A DNA stretch of 64,000 bases from Paenalicyclobacillus mengziensis (GCF_017298635.1 NZ_CP071182.1:868001-932000); one strand, 5' to 3'. Positions 10,001 through 21,175 are shown, counted from the first letter of the stretch. Notes: a model not told the origin generated them from the sequence alone. Program-made: numbers and translations.

Positions 10001-11157
10001 AGACTGCGGGGATGTGGTGGGCGGACACGTTGGAGTCGTTTGCCGAAGCGTTTGCCATCCGCTATGACCTCGTACAGGAACGACACCCGGCGGTGCGTGA
10101 CACAGGGGAGTGGTGGGTGCAAGGTGAGGTGTGGTGCGTTCAGCTCGATTCCTGGGCCCACGCATGCTGGCTCGATGCGGTCGACAATCCTGCCTGGCGC
10201 CGTGTCCTCACCATTTCTCTGCAAAATGCGAGTGCCGCGAGCACGAGACAGTTATCCTGGCGTCAAGTCGTGACCCGGCATTTCTCTGAGTTGGTTCACC
10301 ATGCCCTCACGGACAACTGGCCGCAGGAACCGGACACGCACAAGCTGGGACTTCGTCTCATAACCCGGGAGTTAACGCCCCCGGGTTGCTTTGCGTGGCT
10401 GGAGTTCTCCAGTCAGTCTGCGGACGCACAAGAATTCAGAGCCCTCGTTGAGCAGGTCATCGACGCCTGGATAGACGTGGTGTTTGTAGGTTGGACGGAC
10501 CATCCTACTGGACTGCAGGCCGCCGTCCTGTTTTTGCAGACTGGACACCAAGATGGCGTGGATGACGAGGACTTTGATGAAGAGGATGGGTACGACCCGG
10601 AGGGTAGCGAAGGCCTAGCGGCGCAAGTTCCACTGAGGCCTTCTCCGCTTCGCCGTACCCTGCATCCGCTTCTCGATTCTCTGGAATCCGATGCGATGGT
10701 GCCGGTCAAGGCAACCGTTGGCGCGGCCGTTGCTGATGTGCATGACTGGGCTAATGGGCTTCACACACTAGCCGAGGCGTGGCGCGAACGGACTTGGTTC
10801 GGCCCCGGACAGTTGATATATGAGTGGGGACAGCAGCCGATTGCCTACCTCCTCTCTGGCCTCTCAAACGGGCAGATGAACCCTTTTCTACATATGGCGG
10901 CGAGGGGGACTACGGGCAGCATGATGTTGTCCCCCGACTTGGCGGATACCTTGCAAGGTGTCCTGGCAGCCAACCTCAACATCAGTGAAGCATCTCGGCT
11001 CTTGTATCTCCATCGGAATACCCTGATGAACCGCATCGACCGGATTCGATCGCAGACGGGTTACGACATCAGGCAGTTTAACGACGCGCTCGTCCTCTGG
11101 GTGGCGCAGGTCCTTCTTCGTCGCCAAGGCGACTCACTCCCGTCATCGAGTGGTTAA
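9997..11157 (+). CDS. PucR-type helix-turn-helix protein
   Basis: Probable transcription regulator of unknown target. The last 60 residues form the PucR C-terminal HTH ([23 protein letters not shown]), the same fold class as CdaR and PucR activators. The first 330 residues are not a recognised sensor domain; they are Trp-rich and contain a strongly acidic linker (about residues 187-207, [18 protein letters not shown]). The ATG at 9997 overlaps the uvrA stop (ATGA), so it is coupled to uvrA and may be co-induced by SOS. A repair-specific role is not implied by the sequence; the next gene, 240 nt on, is a sugar-transport ATPase that could be its target. Confidence 0.7.
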   Translation: MKTAGMWWADTLESFAEAFAIRYDLVQERHPAVRDTGEWWVQGEVWCVQLDSWAHACWLDAVDNPAWRRVLTISLQNASAASTRQLSWRQVVTRHFSELVHHALTDNWPQEPDTHKLGLRLITRELTPPGCFAWLEFSSQSADAQEFRALVEQVIDAWIDVVFVGWTDHPTGLQAAVLFLQTGHQDGVDDEDFDEEDGYDPEGSEGLAAQVPLRPSPLRRTLHPLLDSLESDAMVPVKATVGAAVADVHDWANGLHTLAEAWRERTWFGPGQLIYEWGQQPIAYLLSGLSNGQMNPFLHMAARGTTGSMMLSPDLADTLQGVLAANLNISEASRLLYLHRNTLMNRIDRIRSQTGYDIRQFNDALVLWVAQVLLRRQGDSLPSSSG

Positions 11158-11232
11158 ATCGGGTCCCGCGATATGCCAAACGCGTCATGCAACCGACTGT
11201 GCAACCTGGCGTGCGATGTGCCCAACCATGTT

Positions 11233-11249
11233 GTGCAAAAACGTTGCAC
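11233..11249. promoter_or_regulatory. Candidate operator dyad upstream of msmX
   Basis: GTGCAA-AAACG-TTGCAC is a perfect 6-bp inverted repeat about 150 nt before the msmX start. It does not fit the cre consensus because the central CG spacing is wrong. A TATACT box lies downstream at 11282-11287 with a TTGAAT at 11261 (15-bp spacer, weak). Confidence 0.35.
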
Positions 11250-11397
11250 CTTGCCCCTCGTTGAATCAATGGGACGCGCGGTATACTGAGGTCAATTACA
11301 ACGCGCTGGCAGCAGGGGACACGAGCCACGCGACGTGCTCACTGTATTGTTAAATCGCATCCAATACGTGGGTATGTTGATTGAGGAGGTTTTAGAG

Positions 11398-12537
11398 ATG
11401 GCCAGAGTACAGTTAAACAGCATTTGGAAAAAGTACACGGGCGATGTCGTAGCCGTAAAGGACTTCAACCTTGACGTTCAAGATAAGGAATTTGTGGTCT
11501 TCGTCGGCCCTTCCGGTTGTGGTAAAACCACGACACTCCGCATGATTGCTGGGCTTGAGGACATCACCGCAGGTGACCTCTATATCGGCGAACGCCGCGT
11601 GAACGACGTTGCGCCAAAAGACCGCGATATCGCGATGGTGTTCCAGAACTACGCTCTGTACCCACACATGACGGTCTACCAAAACATGGCTTTCGGTCTG
11701 AAACTGAGGAAATTCTCCAAGGCTGAAATCGACAAGCGCGTCCGCGAGGCCGCAGACATTCTCGATATCGGACACCTGCTCGACAGAAAGCCAAAGGCAC
11801 TGTCCGGTGGTCAAAGACAACGTGTCGCTTTGGGGCGCGCCATTGTCCGAGAACCGGCTGTGTTCCTGATGGACGAACCGCTGTCGAACCTCGACGCGAA
11901 ACTGCGCGTACAAATGCGCGCTGAGATCCGCAAACTGCATCAGCGTATCCAGACCACGGTGGTTTACGTAACGCACGATCAGACGGAAGCCATGACCATG
12001 GGTGACCGCATTGTCGTGATGCGCGACGGTGTCATTCAACAGGCAGACACCCCGCAGCAGGTCTACAATTATCCAGCCAACATGTTTGTGGCAGGGTTTA
12101 TCGGATCGCCAGCGATGAACTTCATTCGCGGTGAACTCATCGAAGAAGGCGGTGTCATCACGTTCCGGGCACCTGAGGTCTCCGTCCGCTTACAGGAAGG
12201 CCGCTATGCCGCACTGAAGGACGCTGGCGTGGTTGGGAAAGAAGTCGTGCTTGGTATCCGCCCAGAAGACATGCACAACGAGGAAATGTACCTCTCCACA
12301 TATCCGGACGCAATCTTGAATGCACGCGTAGAAGTGGCTGAGAACATGGGCTCCGAAGTGTACATTCATATCAACGTCGGTGGACAATCGCTGGTTTCTC
12401 GTGTCAGCTCCCGTTATCACTACACGCCGGGCACGGAGTTGAAATTGGCTGTTGACCTGAACAAGGCCCACATCTTCAACGCAGAGACGGAAGAAACCAT
12501 TCCGCATCACGTGGCGGAGGCGCAGGCTGTTCGATGA
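11398..12537 (+). CDS. msmX: Carbohydrate ABC transporter ATP-binding protein, MsmX/UgpC type
   Basis: Energising ATPase for sugar ABC importers. P-loop GPSGCGKTTTLR, signature LSGGQRQRVALGRAI, Walker B VFLMDEPLSNLDAKLR, and a C-terminal regulatory OB-fold region (about residues 240-370) typical of MalK/UgpC. The ATG at 11398 follows a clear GAGGAGG. No permease or binding-protein gene is near, which fits the MsmX model in Bacillus of one ATPase shared by several importers (known for the family, inferred here). The stop overlaps the hprK start by 4 bp (ATGA), so sugar uptake energy and HPr kinase are made together. Confidence 0.88.
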   Translation: MARVQLNSIWKKYTGDVVAVKDFNLDVQDKEFVVFVGPSGCGKTTTLRMIAGLEDITAGDLYIGERRVNDVAPKDRDIAMVFQNYALYPHMTVYQNMAFGLKLRKFSKAEIDKRVREAADILDIGHLLDRKPKALSGGQRQRVALGRAIVREPAVFLMDEPLSNLDAKLRVQMRAEIRKLHQRIQTTVVYVTHDQTEAMTMGDRIVVMRDGVIQQADTPQQVYNYPANMFVAGFIGSPAMNFIRGELIEEGGVITFRAPEVSVRLQEGRYAALKDAGVVGKEVVLGIRPEDMHNEEMYLSTYPDAILNARVEVAENMGSEVYIHINVGGQSLVSRVSSRYHYTPGTELKLAVDLNKAHIFNAETEETIPHHVAEAQAVR

Positions 12538-13472
12538 GTAAAGCCAGATCGGTCACCGTGGAAGAACTTATCCGCGGCTTGGGACTGACAGTGTTTACCC
12601 CTGACGCTGACTTGTCCCGTACCATTAATACCGTAGATATTAACCGGCCAGGGCTTGCCTTGGCCGGCTATCTGCGATATCACGCCGCGGAACGCATCCA
12701 GTTGCTCGGCCGTACGGAGTTGTCATTCTTCCGCGGCATGGACCCCAGGGAGCAGGCTCTGCGTGTGTTTGCCTTTTGTTCATACGAGCAGACCCCTTGC
12801 GTCATTGTCGCACGGGGCGACATGCCGCCTGAGACGTTACTCAAAGAAGCCCTGGCGCGGGGACTGCCAGTTCTCGGGTCAAACCAGGTCACGACGCGTG
12901 CCGCGGCCATCATCTCGAATTTCCTTGAAGAACGGTTAGCACCAGAAACGTTGGTTCACGGGGTACTCGTAGATGTTTACGGCATCGGCATTCTCATCAC
13001 CGGATCGAGCGGAATCGGCAAGAGCGAGACAGCCCTCGAACTCATCAAACGCGGGCATCGGCTGGTCGCTGATGATGCGGTTGTCATCCGTCAAGTTTCG
13101 GATGAGAGCCTTGTCGGCAGTCCGCCGCCGTTGCTGCAGTACCTGCTTGAGATTCGCGGTGTTGGTGTCTTAAACGCCATGACCTTGTTTGGCGCTGGCG
13201 CGGTCCGGACCCACAAGAAGCTTGCGATGGTGATTCACCTTGAGGCGTGGAAGGACGACGTGGCCTACGACAGGCTTGGCATTGATGAGGAGACTGTTCG
13301 TATCCTTGATATGGACCTCCCCTCACTGACCATCCCGGTCCGGCCAGGCCGAAACCTCGCGGTCATCATTGAAGTGGCCGCGATGAACCACAGACTGAAG
13401 CGCATCGGCTTTAACGCTGCTCAGCAGTTCTCGGAGCAATTGGCGCACGCCATCGAGGAGCAAGACGACTGA
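12534..13472 (+). CDS. hprK: HPr kinase/phosphorylase
   Basis: Phosphorylates and dephosphorylates Ser46 of HPr and Crh, the sensor step of carbon catabolite repression. N-terminal HprK domain (residues 1-125), then a kinase domain with P-loop GSSGIGKSETALEL (about residue 155), VADD, and the family signature LEIRGVGVLNAMTLFG. Length 312 is normal. Translationally coupled to msmX. A likely substrate gene, crh, lies at 24387. A terminator follows at 13542. Confidence 0.96.
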   Translation: MSKARSVTVEELIRGLGLTVFTPDADLSRTINTVDINRPGLALAGYLRYHAAERIQLLGRTELSFFRGMDPREQALRVFAFCSYEQTPCVIVARGDMPPETLLKEALARGLPVLGSNQVTTRAAAIISNFLEERLAPETLVHGVLVDVYGIGILITGSSGIGKSETALELIKRGHRLVADDAVVIRQVSDESLVGSPPPLLQYLLEIRGVGVLNAMTLFGAGAVRTHKKLAMVIHLEAWKDDVAYDRLGIDEETVRILDMDLPSLTIPVRPGRNLAVIIEVAAMNHRLKRIGFNAAQQFSEQLAHAIEEQDD

Positions 13473-13541
13473 CCGTATGAGGGACTGACCAGGCAGTATG
13501 AGGAACATGTACGAGGGATTGACAGCATATGAAAAGAGGCT

Positions 13542-13587
13542 CAGGTCATGCTTCGGTGCCAAATCGGCACTGAGGCATGACCTGTTT
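13542..13587 (+). terminator. Terminator-like hairpin after hprK
   Basis: CAGGTCATGC (13542-13551) pairs with GCATGACCTG (13575-13584); an inner GTGCC/GGCAC stem extends it. TTTGT follows. It lies between hprK (+) and argS (-). Confidence 0.7.
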
Positions 13588-13594
13588 GTCATCG

Positions 13595-13633
13595 TCTGAA
13601 CACATCGGGATAGCGATTCCACAGCGCGTTAGT
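13595..13633 (+). repeat. Decayed single unit of the composite palindromic repeat
   Basis: ATAGCGATTCC...GCGCGTTAGT (13610-13633) matches unit C of the array at 34357. The 16 nt before it (GTCTGAACACATCGGG) match the B-C spacer there (GTCTGAAACATCGGG), which sets its orientation. It lies downstream of hprK. Confidence 0.7.
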
Positions 13634-13675
13634 GCAAAAAAGAAGGTACGACGCGCTTCGAGTGCTCAGCTTAAC

Positions 13676-15460
<1,785 letters not shown>

Positions 15461-15501
15461 GAAACGTGTCCTCCTAATTTCACCGGTGCATGAATTTCAT
15501 T

Positions 15502-15530
15502 ATTATAGCACGCTCTCTGACAGGACAGAA
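15502..15530 (-). promoter_or_regulatory. argS promoter with extended -10
   Basis: On the minus strand TGCTATAAT gives a consensus -10 (15502-15507) with the extended TGn motif. The -35 (TTCTGT, 15525-15530, 17-bp spacer) is poor, as is common for extended -10 promoters. Confidence 0.55.
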
Positions 15531-15693
15531 ACTTCATTGACTGCACGGCCTATGATATACTCGGTGTACATTAGTTCACATAAGTCACGACCAAGTGACT
15601 ACTCAGTGCAACTTGTACCACGTTCAGGCCGTACCGGCCGCAACTGACTTAACAAACTGAACAAGTGCGGTAAGACCATAATCACAGCGCATC

Positions 15694-15730
15694 GCAGCAG
15701 CAAGGGGAAACCACCTGGCAGCAGCAAGGG
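15694..15730 (+). repeat. 13-nt direct repeat before the TPR gene
   Basis: GCAGCAGCAAGGG occurs at 15694-15706 and 15718-15730. The second copy forms part of the ribosome binding site of the TPR gene (AAGGGAGG). Confidence 0.55.
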
Positions 15731-15740
15731 AGGCATTGCG

Positions 15741-17492
15741 ATGGATAGGCATACAACCAGTGATTCCAATACACTGCGTGATCGGCGCTCGCTTCGAAGA
15801 GACCGAAATAACGTCATCGCCATGCAATTTGACGCCGCGTTCTTTTTCGAACGAGGCGTGAGGTATTTGGAACGCAATCAATTGAAGAAGGCACTCCATG
15901 CGTTTCGAAAAACTGTCGAGTACGAACCGAATAATCCGATTAATTACTGTAATCTGGCAGGTGTCTTATCCGAACTCGGTGACTTTGAAGCGTCCAATGA
16001 AGCATTGTTGCACGTGCTCGAGAAGCTCGATCCGGACATGACCGAATGTCAGTTTTACCTTGCAAATAACTACGCCAATATGGGGCATTACGATATTGCT
16101 GAAGAATACGTCATTCGGTACTTGGACAAGGATCCAGAAGGCGAATTCGCGCCTGACGCCGAGGAAATGCTCGACATTTTGATGGATGAATTCGGCGGCG
16201 GCGACGCGTATGCAAAGTGGGAAGAGACGCGTAAGGAGCGCGAGCGAACGCAGGCTATCGAGGACGGCCGGCATTTTCTCGAAGAGGGTCAGTTTGAAGC
16301 GGCTGTTCAGTGGTTGGAGGGCTTGACGAAGCGCGATCCCGATGACACTGCAGCACGCAACAACCTCTCTCTCGCTTACTACTACACGGGACGTTACCAA
16401 CAGGCGATTGAAACCGCTGAACAAGTCCTCGAGCGAGAGCCGGACAACATTCACGGGCTGTGTAATTTGGCAGTATTTACAGCCCACCTTGGCAGCCCGT
16501 CTGCGCTTCATCCAATTGTCAAAAAGCTGAAAAAGGTGTTCCCGCTTCACTACGACCATGCGATGAAGGTGGGCACCACACTCGGCATCATTGGTGAGCA
16601 CGCTGCAGCGTTCGACGTATTCAGCAGACTCGCTCGCCTTGTCGACGAGTCGGAACCCGTACTCATGCACTCGATTGCCGCTTCTGCTGCGAACAGCGGG
16701 CGGTATGGGACAGCACGGAGATGGTGGAAAGTACTCAGCCAAGAGCCCGACATGGCTGAAGTGGCGCTCTATTATTTGGATGCACTGCGCGAAGCTGAGC
16801 ATCTCGGCCTACGTACGCTGCGCGTCAGTTACCAGTACGACGTCCCACTTCAAGTGAAGTTTGCAGAGATGAAAAAGCGGCTCAGTCGGGGGGACATCGA
16901 CAGCTGGCGTAGTGACCCGCTGTTGCGGACGTCGCTCTACTGGGGCCTTCGCCACGGCACGGACGAAATGCGGCGCGCCGTGATACGCACGCTGTCTGTC
17001 ATCGGCGATCCCGATGCAGAACGGACCTTGCGCTCTTTCTTGCAGCGTCAGGATATTCCTGTAACGCTTCAGGCTGCAGCGCTGTACGCTCTGCAGCGTA
17101 TGGGAGCCCGGGGGCGTGTCGAATTATGGTCTGGCGGGCAGCAGATCTCCGTACGGATGAGTGACGTTCCAAAGGACATTATCCTCACGGTCGATCCGGT
17201 GTGGAGCGGGATCTATGAGAGCGCCGAGAATTGGCTGTCGAGCCAGCACAAGAAACGGCTCGCAGCGGAGGCAAAACGAGTCTGGAGCGGATTTTTGCGA
17301 CACGTTTTCGGCCGCAATGAGATCGTCATTGGCAAGCCGGAAATTTGGACTGCGGCCCTTGTGTACAGCGTATTGAAACGCCATGGTGTCCCTGTACGCC
17401 AAAAAGACGTTGCGGAGGAATTCAAGGTCTCGACGTCGTCGGTGAGTAAAGCAGCTGGCAAACTCAGCGGATTCTTCCTGACCATGCCGTAG
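15741..17492 (+). CDS. TPR and HEAT-like repeat protein with C-terminal HTH-like segment
   Basis: Function not recognised. The 583-residue soluble protein has TPR repeats in residues 30-150 (LEKNQLKKALHAFRK-type helices) and 165-260, a HEAT-like pair near 410-455 (IRTLSVIGDPDAERTL...YALQRMGARG), and a C-terminal segment resembling a winged HTH (VPVRQKDVAEEFKVSTSSVS). It is probably a scaffold or regulatory adaptor. The ATG at 15741 is behind AGGGAGG. selB starts 21 nt after its stop, so the two are probably one operon, which may tie it to translation. Confidence 0.75.
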   Translation: MDRHTTSDSNTLRDRRSLRRDRNNVIAMQFDAAFFFERGVRYLERNQLKKALHAFRKTVEYEPNNPINYCNLAGVLSELGDFEASNEALLHVLEKLDPDMTECQFYLANNYANMGHYDIAEEYVIRYLDKDPEGEFAPDAEEMLDILMDEFGGGDAYAKWEETRKERERTQAIEDGRHFLEEGQFEAAVQWLEGLTKRDPDDTAARNNLSLAYYYTGRYQQAIETAEQVLEREPDNIHGLCNLAVFTAHLGSPSALHPIVKKLKKVFPLHYDHAMKVGTTLGIIGEHAAAFDVFSRLARLVDESEPVLMHSIAASAANSGRYGTARRWWKVLSQEPDMAEVALYYLDALREAEHLGLRTLRVSYQYDVPLQVKFAEMKKRLSRGDIDSWRSDPLLRTSLYWGLRHGTDEMRRAVIRTLSVIGDPDAERTLRSFLQRQDIPVTLQAAALYALQRMGARGRVELWSGGQQISVRMSDVPKDIILTVDPVWSGIYESAENWLSSQHKKRLAAEAKRVWSGFLRHVFGRNEIVIGKPEIWTAALVYSVLKRHGVPVRQKDVAEEFKVSTSSVSKAAGKLSGFFLTMP

Positions 17493-17513
17493 AATGCTTG
17501 AGGAGATGGCTGA

Positions 17514-19496
17514 GTGAGGAATATGAAAGCTGGTGCAAGTGCACTAAGCCCATCGGGTGTAAAGAAGTCAACGGATCGAAAAGATGCTTTTGATTCCAGG
17601 TTCGTCATTATAGGCACAGCGGGTCATATTGACCATGGAAAAACCGCTCTGGTGTATGCGCTCACGGGAAAAAATACCGATCGACTCAAGGAAGAACAGG
17701 CTCGTGGCATCTCCATCGACATCGACTTCGCGCCGCTGCGTTTCAATGACGGATTACTTGTTGGTATGGTTGATGTACCTGGACATGAGCGGTTCATTCG
17801 CAATATGTTGGCAGGGGCCGCGGGTATCGACGCGGCTCTGCTTACGGTTGACATCAATGAAGGTATTAAGCCGCAGACCGAAGAGCATCTGGCCATTCTG
17901 CAGATTCTCGGCGTGTCGAGCATCGTCGTCGCTTTGACGAAGTGCGACCTTGCTGACGCCGAGTGGGTAGAGATGGTCCGTGGCGTCGTCGAGGAGGCGT
18001 TGGCGCAAACACCGTATGCAGATGCTCCTATTATTTCGACGAGTGCTGTAACGGGTGCAGGCCTGCCAGAACTCAAAGCAGCTTTGCATCAGCTTGCTAT
18101 GGAGACGGCCTCCCGCGACCCTGGAGGCGCTTTTCGCCTACCCATTGACAAGGCCTTTTCCATACCAGGTTTCGGGACGGTGGTCAGCGGGACCGTGTGG
18201 CGGGGGACGGTCACGGTTGGCGACCATCTCGACTTTCTGCCCGGACGCCGCTCGGTCCGAGTTCGTGGCATTCAGTCTCACGGTCAGACTGTTGCCTCGG
18301 CACAGGCAGGTCAGCGTGCGGCACTGAACCTGGTCGGTATTGGTCACGATGAGATTCATCGAGGTGATACGGTAGCCGCTCCTTTGACACTGTCGGAGAG
18401 TCGGCTGCTAGACATCCATGTTGAGGTCTTAGCTGGCTATGAGCACGGGCTGACCCATCGGGACAGGGTACACGTCCATCTCGGGACTGCACAGACTGTC
18501 GGGCGGATACTGTTGCTCGAGACGGACTCAGTGGAGGCGGGCGGAGCGTCCTATGCGCAGTTGCTGCTTGACCACCCTGTCGTTTGCGAGCCTGGAGATC
18601 ACTTTGTCATCCGCAGCTACTCACCCATCACAACCATTGGCGGTGGTCACGTGGTTGACGACGCGCCGAAGCGGTTGTATCGACGCAAGCGTCCGCACGT
18701 CATCGCCGAACTCCAGGCCCGGGACAGTGCTTCCCCGCTCGAGCGTGTGGTACGGTTAGCCGCAGCAGCACCAGTCACAGTATCTGCAATCGCTTCGCAT
18801 CTTGGCTACACGCTTGAAGAGGCAGAAGCACTCGTTGACAGCGGCAGGACAAGCGGGCGGCTGCTGCAACTTCCAACTGGCTGGATGGCGAGGGAGGCTG
18901 CTCTGGAACTGGTTGGCGAGTGCTTTACTGCGATGTCTGAGGCCCATCGCAAGCATAGGTTTCGACCGTGGTTAGCTCGCCGCGATGTCACCGGGCCGCG
19001 TCTTATGACCCTCACCGCCCGTGACTTTGATTGGGTGCTGCAAGAAGGGGCCCGTGCTGGTCGCTTCGAGTTGGAGTCGGGCCTGGTCCGCGTGGCAGGC
19101 TGGCAGGTGAAACTGAGTGATGAAGAACAAGATATTTATCATCATTTGCTGGAGACACTCAAGCAGGCGGGGATTGAAGGAGCGCAACTCACTGCGCTGG
19201 CCGCGAAGTTTCCGAAACGCGACAGAATCGCCGATGCTTTGCTTCATTACGCCTTGGAAATCGGTGACGTAGTGCAGCTTCAGGACGGCATGCTGGTGTC
19301 GAAACAGGTGTTTGTCCAGGCACTGAAACAGATTCAATTTCTCTATGAACAGTCCGGTGATTTCACCGTCGCAGAAGTTCGAGATTTGCTCACAAGCAGT
19401 CGCAAGCCAACCGTCAATCTCTTGGAAACGTTGGACGCACGCGGGATTACGGCCCGTGTTGGAGACGCCAGAAAATTTATAAAGCAACTGGATTAA
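17514..19496 (+). CDS. selB: Selenocysteine-specific elongation factor SelB
   Basis: GTPase that brings Sec-tRNA to UGA codons marked by a SECIS hairpin. The N-terminal 25 residues are an extension, then G1 AGHIDHGKTALVYALTG, the SelB-typical DRLKEEQARGISID, G3 DVPGHERFIRNML and G4 TKCD; EF-Tu-like domains 2 and 3 follow, with C-terminal winged helices (about residues 400-660). GTG 17514 sits 8 nt after AGGAG; ATG 17523 is possible. No selA, selD or tRNA-Sec gene was seen in the window. Its presence implies selenoprotein synthesis elsewhere in the genome. Confidence 0.93.
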   Translation: MRNMKAGASALSPSGVKKSTDRKDAFDSRFVIIGTAGHIDHGKTALVYALTGKNTDRLKEEQARGISIDIDFAPLRFNDGLLVGMVDVPGHERFIRNMLAGAAGIDAALLTVDINEGIKPQTEEHLAILQILGVSSIVVALTKCDLADAEWVEMVRGVVEEALAQTPYADAPIISTSAVTGAGLPELKAALHQLAMETASRDPGGAFRLPIDKAFSIPGFGTVVSGTVWRGTVTVGDHLDFLPGRRSVRVRGIQSHGQTVASAQAGQRAALNLVGIGHDEIHRGDTVAAPLTLSESRLLDIHVEVLAGYEHGLTHRDRVHVHLGTAQTVGRILLLETDSVEAGGASYAQLLLDHPVVCEPGDHFVIRSYSPITTIGGGHVVDDAPKRLYRRKRPHVIAELQARDSASPLERVVRLAAAAPVTVSAIASHLGYTLEEAEALVDSGRTSGRLLQLPTGWMAREAALELVGECFTAMSEAHRKHRFRPWLARRDVTGPRLMTLTARDFDWVLQEGARAGRFELESGLVRVAGWQVKLSDEEQDIYHHLLETLKQAGIEGAQLTALAAKFPKRDRIADALLHYALEIGDVVQLQDGMLVSKQVFVQALKQIQFLYEQSGDFTVAEVRDLLTSSRKPTVNLLETLDARGITARVGDARKFIKQLD

Positions 19497-19618
19497 TGGT
19501 ATCAGCTAATAAAGTATCTGTGTCACAAATTCTTAAAGTCGATGTAACACAATTGAAATATGAAGGCTTTAAGATAAGGGTGTATCACATTTGACCCCCT
19601 TTGATATACATGAACTTG

Positions 19619-19647
19619 GGCGCCTCTTAAGGGCGCCAACTTTTTTT
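19619..19647 (+). terminator. Intrinsic terminator after selB
   Basis: GGCGCC (19619-19624) pairs with GGCGCC (19632-19637) over a 7-nt loop and is followed by seven T (19641-19647). Confidence 0.85.
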
Positions 19648-19661
19648 ATGCGGGTCACAGT

Positions 19662-19678
19662 GCTATGCTACGCATAGC
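19662..19678. promoter_or_regulatory. Inverted repeat upstream of yvcI
   Basis: GCTATGC-TAC-GCATAGC, a perfect 7-bp dyad that ends 13 nt before the yvcI GTG, directly before the GAGGTGA ribosome site. It could be an operator or an mRNA hairpin affecting initiation. Confidence 0.4.
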
Positions 19679-19691
19679 GAGGTGACTTCCT

Positions 19692-20195
19692 GTGCAAATG
19701 ATTGTAAATTGCCTGCTGTTCGTTGACGGGAGGCTTGTTATGCTGCGCAAGCCCCGGCGGGGTTGGTGGGTCGTGCCCGGCGGTAAAGTTGAAGCAACAG
19801 AGACCTGGCCAGAAGCCGTCACTCGTGAGGTCTGGGAAGAGACCGGGCTCACCGTTAACGGGCTGACCTTGCGAGGTGTTCACCGCATCCGCATCGAGGA
19901 ACAAGACGGGCAGATGAAGGACCGCCTCATTGCTCAATTTTCCGCTCTGGAGGCCACAGGACAGATGCTGGAGGAGTGCAAGGAAGGAAAGCTCGATACG
20001 ATTGACCTCGACAATTTTGCGAGTTTACCCATGGATGAAGGCGACAGAATCATGATTCAACACGCCCTTGCGAGCGTGCACAGGGGCCAATCGGAGATCT
20101 ACTTTGGTAAATTTACATACACTCTGGACCATCAGTTGGTGAGCTATCAAATTTCACCACAATTGCCCATACCAACTGTGACAGCGACAGAGTAA
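19692..20195 (+). CDS. yvcI: NUDIX hydrolase, YvcI-like
   Basis: Nucleoside-diphosphate-linked pyrophosphohydrolase of unknown substrate, possibly 8-oxo-dGTP. The Nudix box GGKVEATETWPEAVTREVWEETGL is complete (GX5EX7REUXEEXGU; about residues 35-58). Length 167. GTG 19692 lies 6 nt after GAGGTGA; ATG 19698 is the alternative. It heads the cluster that matches B. subtilis yvcI-yvcJ(rapZ)-yvcK-yvcL(whiA)-crh, but here a glucokinase gene is inserted after it. Confidence 0.85.
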   Translation: MQMIVNCLLFVDGRLVMLRKPRRGWWVVPGGKVEATETWPEAVTREVWEETGLTVNGLTLRGVHRIRIEEQDGQMKDRLIAQFSALEATGQMLEECKEGKLDTIDLDNFASLPMDEGDRIMIQHALASVHRGQSEIYFGKFTYTLDHQLVSYQISPQLPIPTVTATE

Positions 20196-20221
20196 AGTTC
20201 GGGGAGCGGGGGGGACTTTTG

Positions 20222-21175
20222 GTGGACGCATGGTTTGGTATTGATATTGGGGGGACTAGCGTCAAGACCGCTCTGGTGGATAGTCAGGGGACAATCCTCG
20301 TGCAGCAGTCGTTTGATACGGGTGACAACCGGGGTGAAAACTTCATCGCAGTCCGGATTGCACAAGTTCTGTCCGAGTTAAAAGACAAGTTGACAAAAAA
20401 TGGACAAGACAATCTCGAAGTACGCGGGGCTGGTGTCGGTATTCCAGGATTCCTCGATCTCGATACCGGCATGGTTGCTGAAGCTGTCAACCTAGGCTGG
20501 GTAAACGTGCCGTTTCAGCGCATGCTTGAAGACCAAATCGGCATACCTGTCTCGATGGAAAACGACGCAAATCTCGCTGCTCTCGGTGAGGCATTTGCGG
20601 GTGCAGGGGCAGGTCATCGCGTCGTGCTGTGTGCTACGGTTGGTACAGGGATTGGCGGCGGTATTGTCGTCGACGGTGTGCTGCACAGGGGTGTCAACGG
20701 CATGGCTGGGGAGATTGGGCACCTGGTTGTGCAGCGGGAAGGCGGGGTTCCGTGTAACTGTGGTCACAACGGCTGCCTTGAAACTTTGGCGTCGGCAACC
20801 GCCATCGTACGGACTGCCCGGGAGCAGCAGGCCAAAGGCAAGCTGCCTCAAGATACGCCGATTATAGAAGCAAAGGATGTGTTCGATCTCGCTGACTCCG
20901 GGCATGCCACTGCCCGTCAGGTCATTGCAGACGCAGCAGAGTGGCTTGGCTACGGCCTGTCACTCGCGGCAATCACCCTCAATCCCGATGTCATCGTCAT
21001 TGGTGGTGGTGTATCGAAAGCAAATGAACGCTTTTTGGTTCCGATGCAGCGTGCGTTTGAACGATACAGTCTTTCGCGTGTATCCGAGGTAGCTCATGTA
21101 CGTGCTGCGACTTTGTCGAACGACGCCGGTGTAATTGGGGCGGCGCGCTTGGCGCAGCAGCAAGCCCTGGCCTAA
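20222..21175 (+). CDS. glcK: ROK-family glucokinase
   Basis: Probable ATP-dependent glucose kinase, cytoplasmic. N-terminal phosphate-1 motif GIDIGGTSVKTALV, ROK signature GEIGHLVV, and the zinc site CNCGHNGCLE (about residues 177-186). Length 317. GTG 20222 or TTG 20219 follow a G-rich ribosome site. B. subtilis lacks it at this place; here it lies between yvcI and rapZ, 27 nt after yvcI, so it is probably co-transcribed with carbon-control genes. Other ROK kinases (fructokinase, N-acetylmannosamine kinase) cannot be ruled out. Confidence 0.85.
   Translation: MDAWFGIDIGGTSVKTALVDSQGTILVQQSFDTGDNRGENFIAVRIAQVLSELKDKLTKNGQDNLEVRGAGVGIPGFLDLDTGMVAEAVNLGWVNVPFQRMLEDQIGIPVSMENDANLAALGEAFAGAGAGHRVVLCATVGTGIGGGIVVDGVLHRGVNGMAGEIGHLVVQREGGVPCNCGHNGCLETLASATAIVRTAREQQAKGKLPQDTPIIEAKDVFDLADSGHATARQVIADAAEWLGYGLSLAAITLNPDVIVIGGGVSKANERFLVPMQRAFERYSLSRVSEVAHVRAATLSNDAGVIGAARLAQQQALA

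Noticed and set aside
11233..11249. Considered as a CcpA cre site before msmX
   Set aside because: The dyad does not fit TGNAANCGNNNNCA; CG falls at the wrong place. Kept only as an unspecific operator candidate.
15561..15740. tRNA-Sec gene upstream of the TPR-selB operon
   Set aside because: No cloverleaf with a long acceptor arm or UCA anticodon could be drawn; GGCCGTACCGGCC here is only a short hairpin.
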